This document shows positions 21,800 to 21,978 of a stretch of DNA of 21,978 nt, one piece after another. Source of the DNA: a virus; IMG/VR virus record IMGVR_UViG_3300049489_000354, positions 1-21,978 of that record. One strand, written 5' to 3'. Under the pieces are notes generated by a model that saw nothing but the letters and a program-made list of their open reading frames with translations, had not been told where the DNA came from and searched no databases. Every line of letters begins with the position of its first letter. Position 1 is the first letter of the stretch. The translations under genes were made by a program, and so were the position numbers.

Positions 21800-21978
21800 T
21801 CTGGGCAGGCGAGACGCCCACGCACAAGCAGTGGCTAGAGATCCTCGGAGATCACGGTAAGTGGCTGCGCGGTTATGGCGGATCACGGGCGAACCTCGCG
21901 TGGGCGAACCTCGCGGGGGCGACTGGTGCAGCGTTAGCGATTGCGCGGACTCGCATACTCCCAGAGGGGCAGATCATC
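21796..21978 (+). CDS. Pentapeptide-repeat protein, 5' part (runs off window)
   Basis: Open from ATG 21796 to the last base, 61 codons. It begins MIWAGETPTHKQWLEILGDHG and then has RANLAWANLAGATGAA, two to three units of the A(N/D)LxX pentapeptide motif, followed by ARTRILPEGQII. In phage proteins of this kind a short run of such units is followed by a small beta domain; that part would lie beyond the window. The DNA carries a 14-base direct repeat (GGGCGAACCTCGCG) over the repeat units. Function is unknown. ATGA overlap with the previous gene supports the start. Confidence 0.7.
   Translation, partial: MIWAGETPTHKQWLEILGDHGKWLRGYGGSRANLAWANLAGATGAALAIARTRILPEGQII

Noticed and set aside
21125-21886. 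253-codon - strand frame across the switch region
   Set aside because: It would cover the operator, the XRE gene and the first leftward gene; composition is low-information and no domain is visible.

Overview
The window is a contiguous stretch of a tailed, siphovirus-type phage or prophage genome. It holds the packaging, head and tail module on the + strand, a recombination/early module on the - strand, and a divergent regulatory region near the right end. The host is probably an actinobacterium. The reasons are the style of the large terminase (a variant RKGWAKTE P-loop and an LFDETH box, a combination I know from actinobacteriophages), a small two-helix membrane protein between terminase and portal, frequent GTG starts in fairly GC-rich DNA, and two apparently leaderless promoters at the divergent switch. 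This is an inference from family resemblance; nothing in the window names the host.

Late module, + strand, 14-17671. The order is small terminase, large terminase, small membrane protein, portal, S49 head protease, a 200-bp gap, HK97-fold major capsid, probable decoration protein, head-tail connector, HK97 gp10-like neck protein, tail terminator, a 57-aa accessory protein, tail tube, tail assembly chaperone with its -1 frameshift extension, tape measure, and three tail-tip or receptor-binding proteins. Most junctions are 1-8 base overlaps (ATGA, GTGA, TGATG), so one translationally coupled operon is likely. The 200-bp gap before the capsid gene is the exception. It has a TTGACA promoter-like element and several stem-loops, and I read it as a promoter plus structured 5' leader for the capsid mRNA. 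A second strong hairpin precedes the connector gene, which has no visible Shine-Dalgarno.

Early/recombination module, - strand, read from 21321 leftwards to 17724. It encodes two unknown small proteins, a 51-aa acidic protein, a double zinc-ribbon protein, a short gene with an apparent frame break, a 105-aa protein with a SpoVG-like motif, ERF single-strand annealing protein, YqaJ/lambda-exo-like exonuclease, a NinB-like recombination protein, and a lipoprotein with a long Pro/Thr linker. ERF plus YqaJ form a Red/RecET-type pair. This operon converges with the late operon around 17670-17724.

Switch region, 21319-21407. A perfect 21-bp palindrome contains the TTGACA -35 boxes of two back-to-back promoters. 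Each -10-like hexamer lies 18 bp away and 6-8 bp from an ATG, so both transcripts look leaderless. The rightward gene is a small XRE-type regulator, followed by a small membrane protein and the start of a pentapeptide-repeat protein that runs off the window. No integrase, attachment site, endolysin, classical holin, tRNA or CRISPR array was seen.
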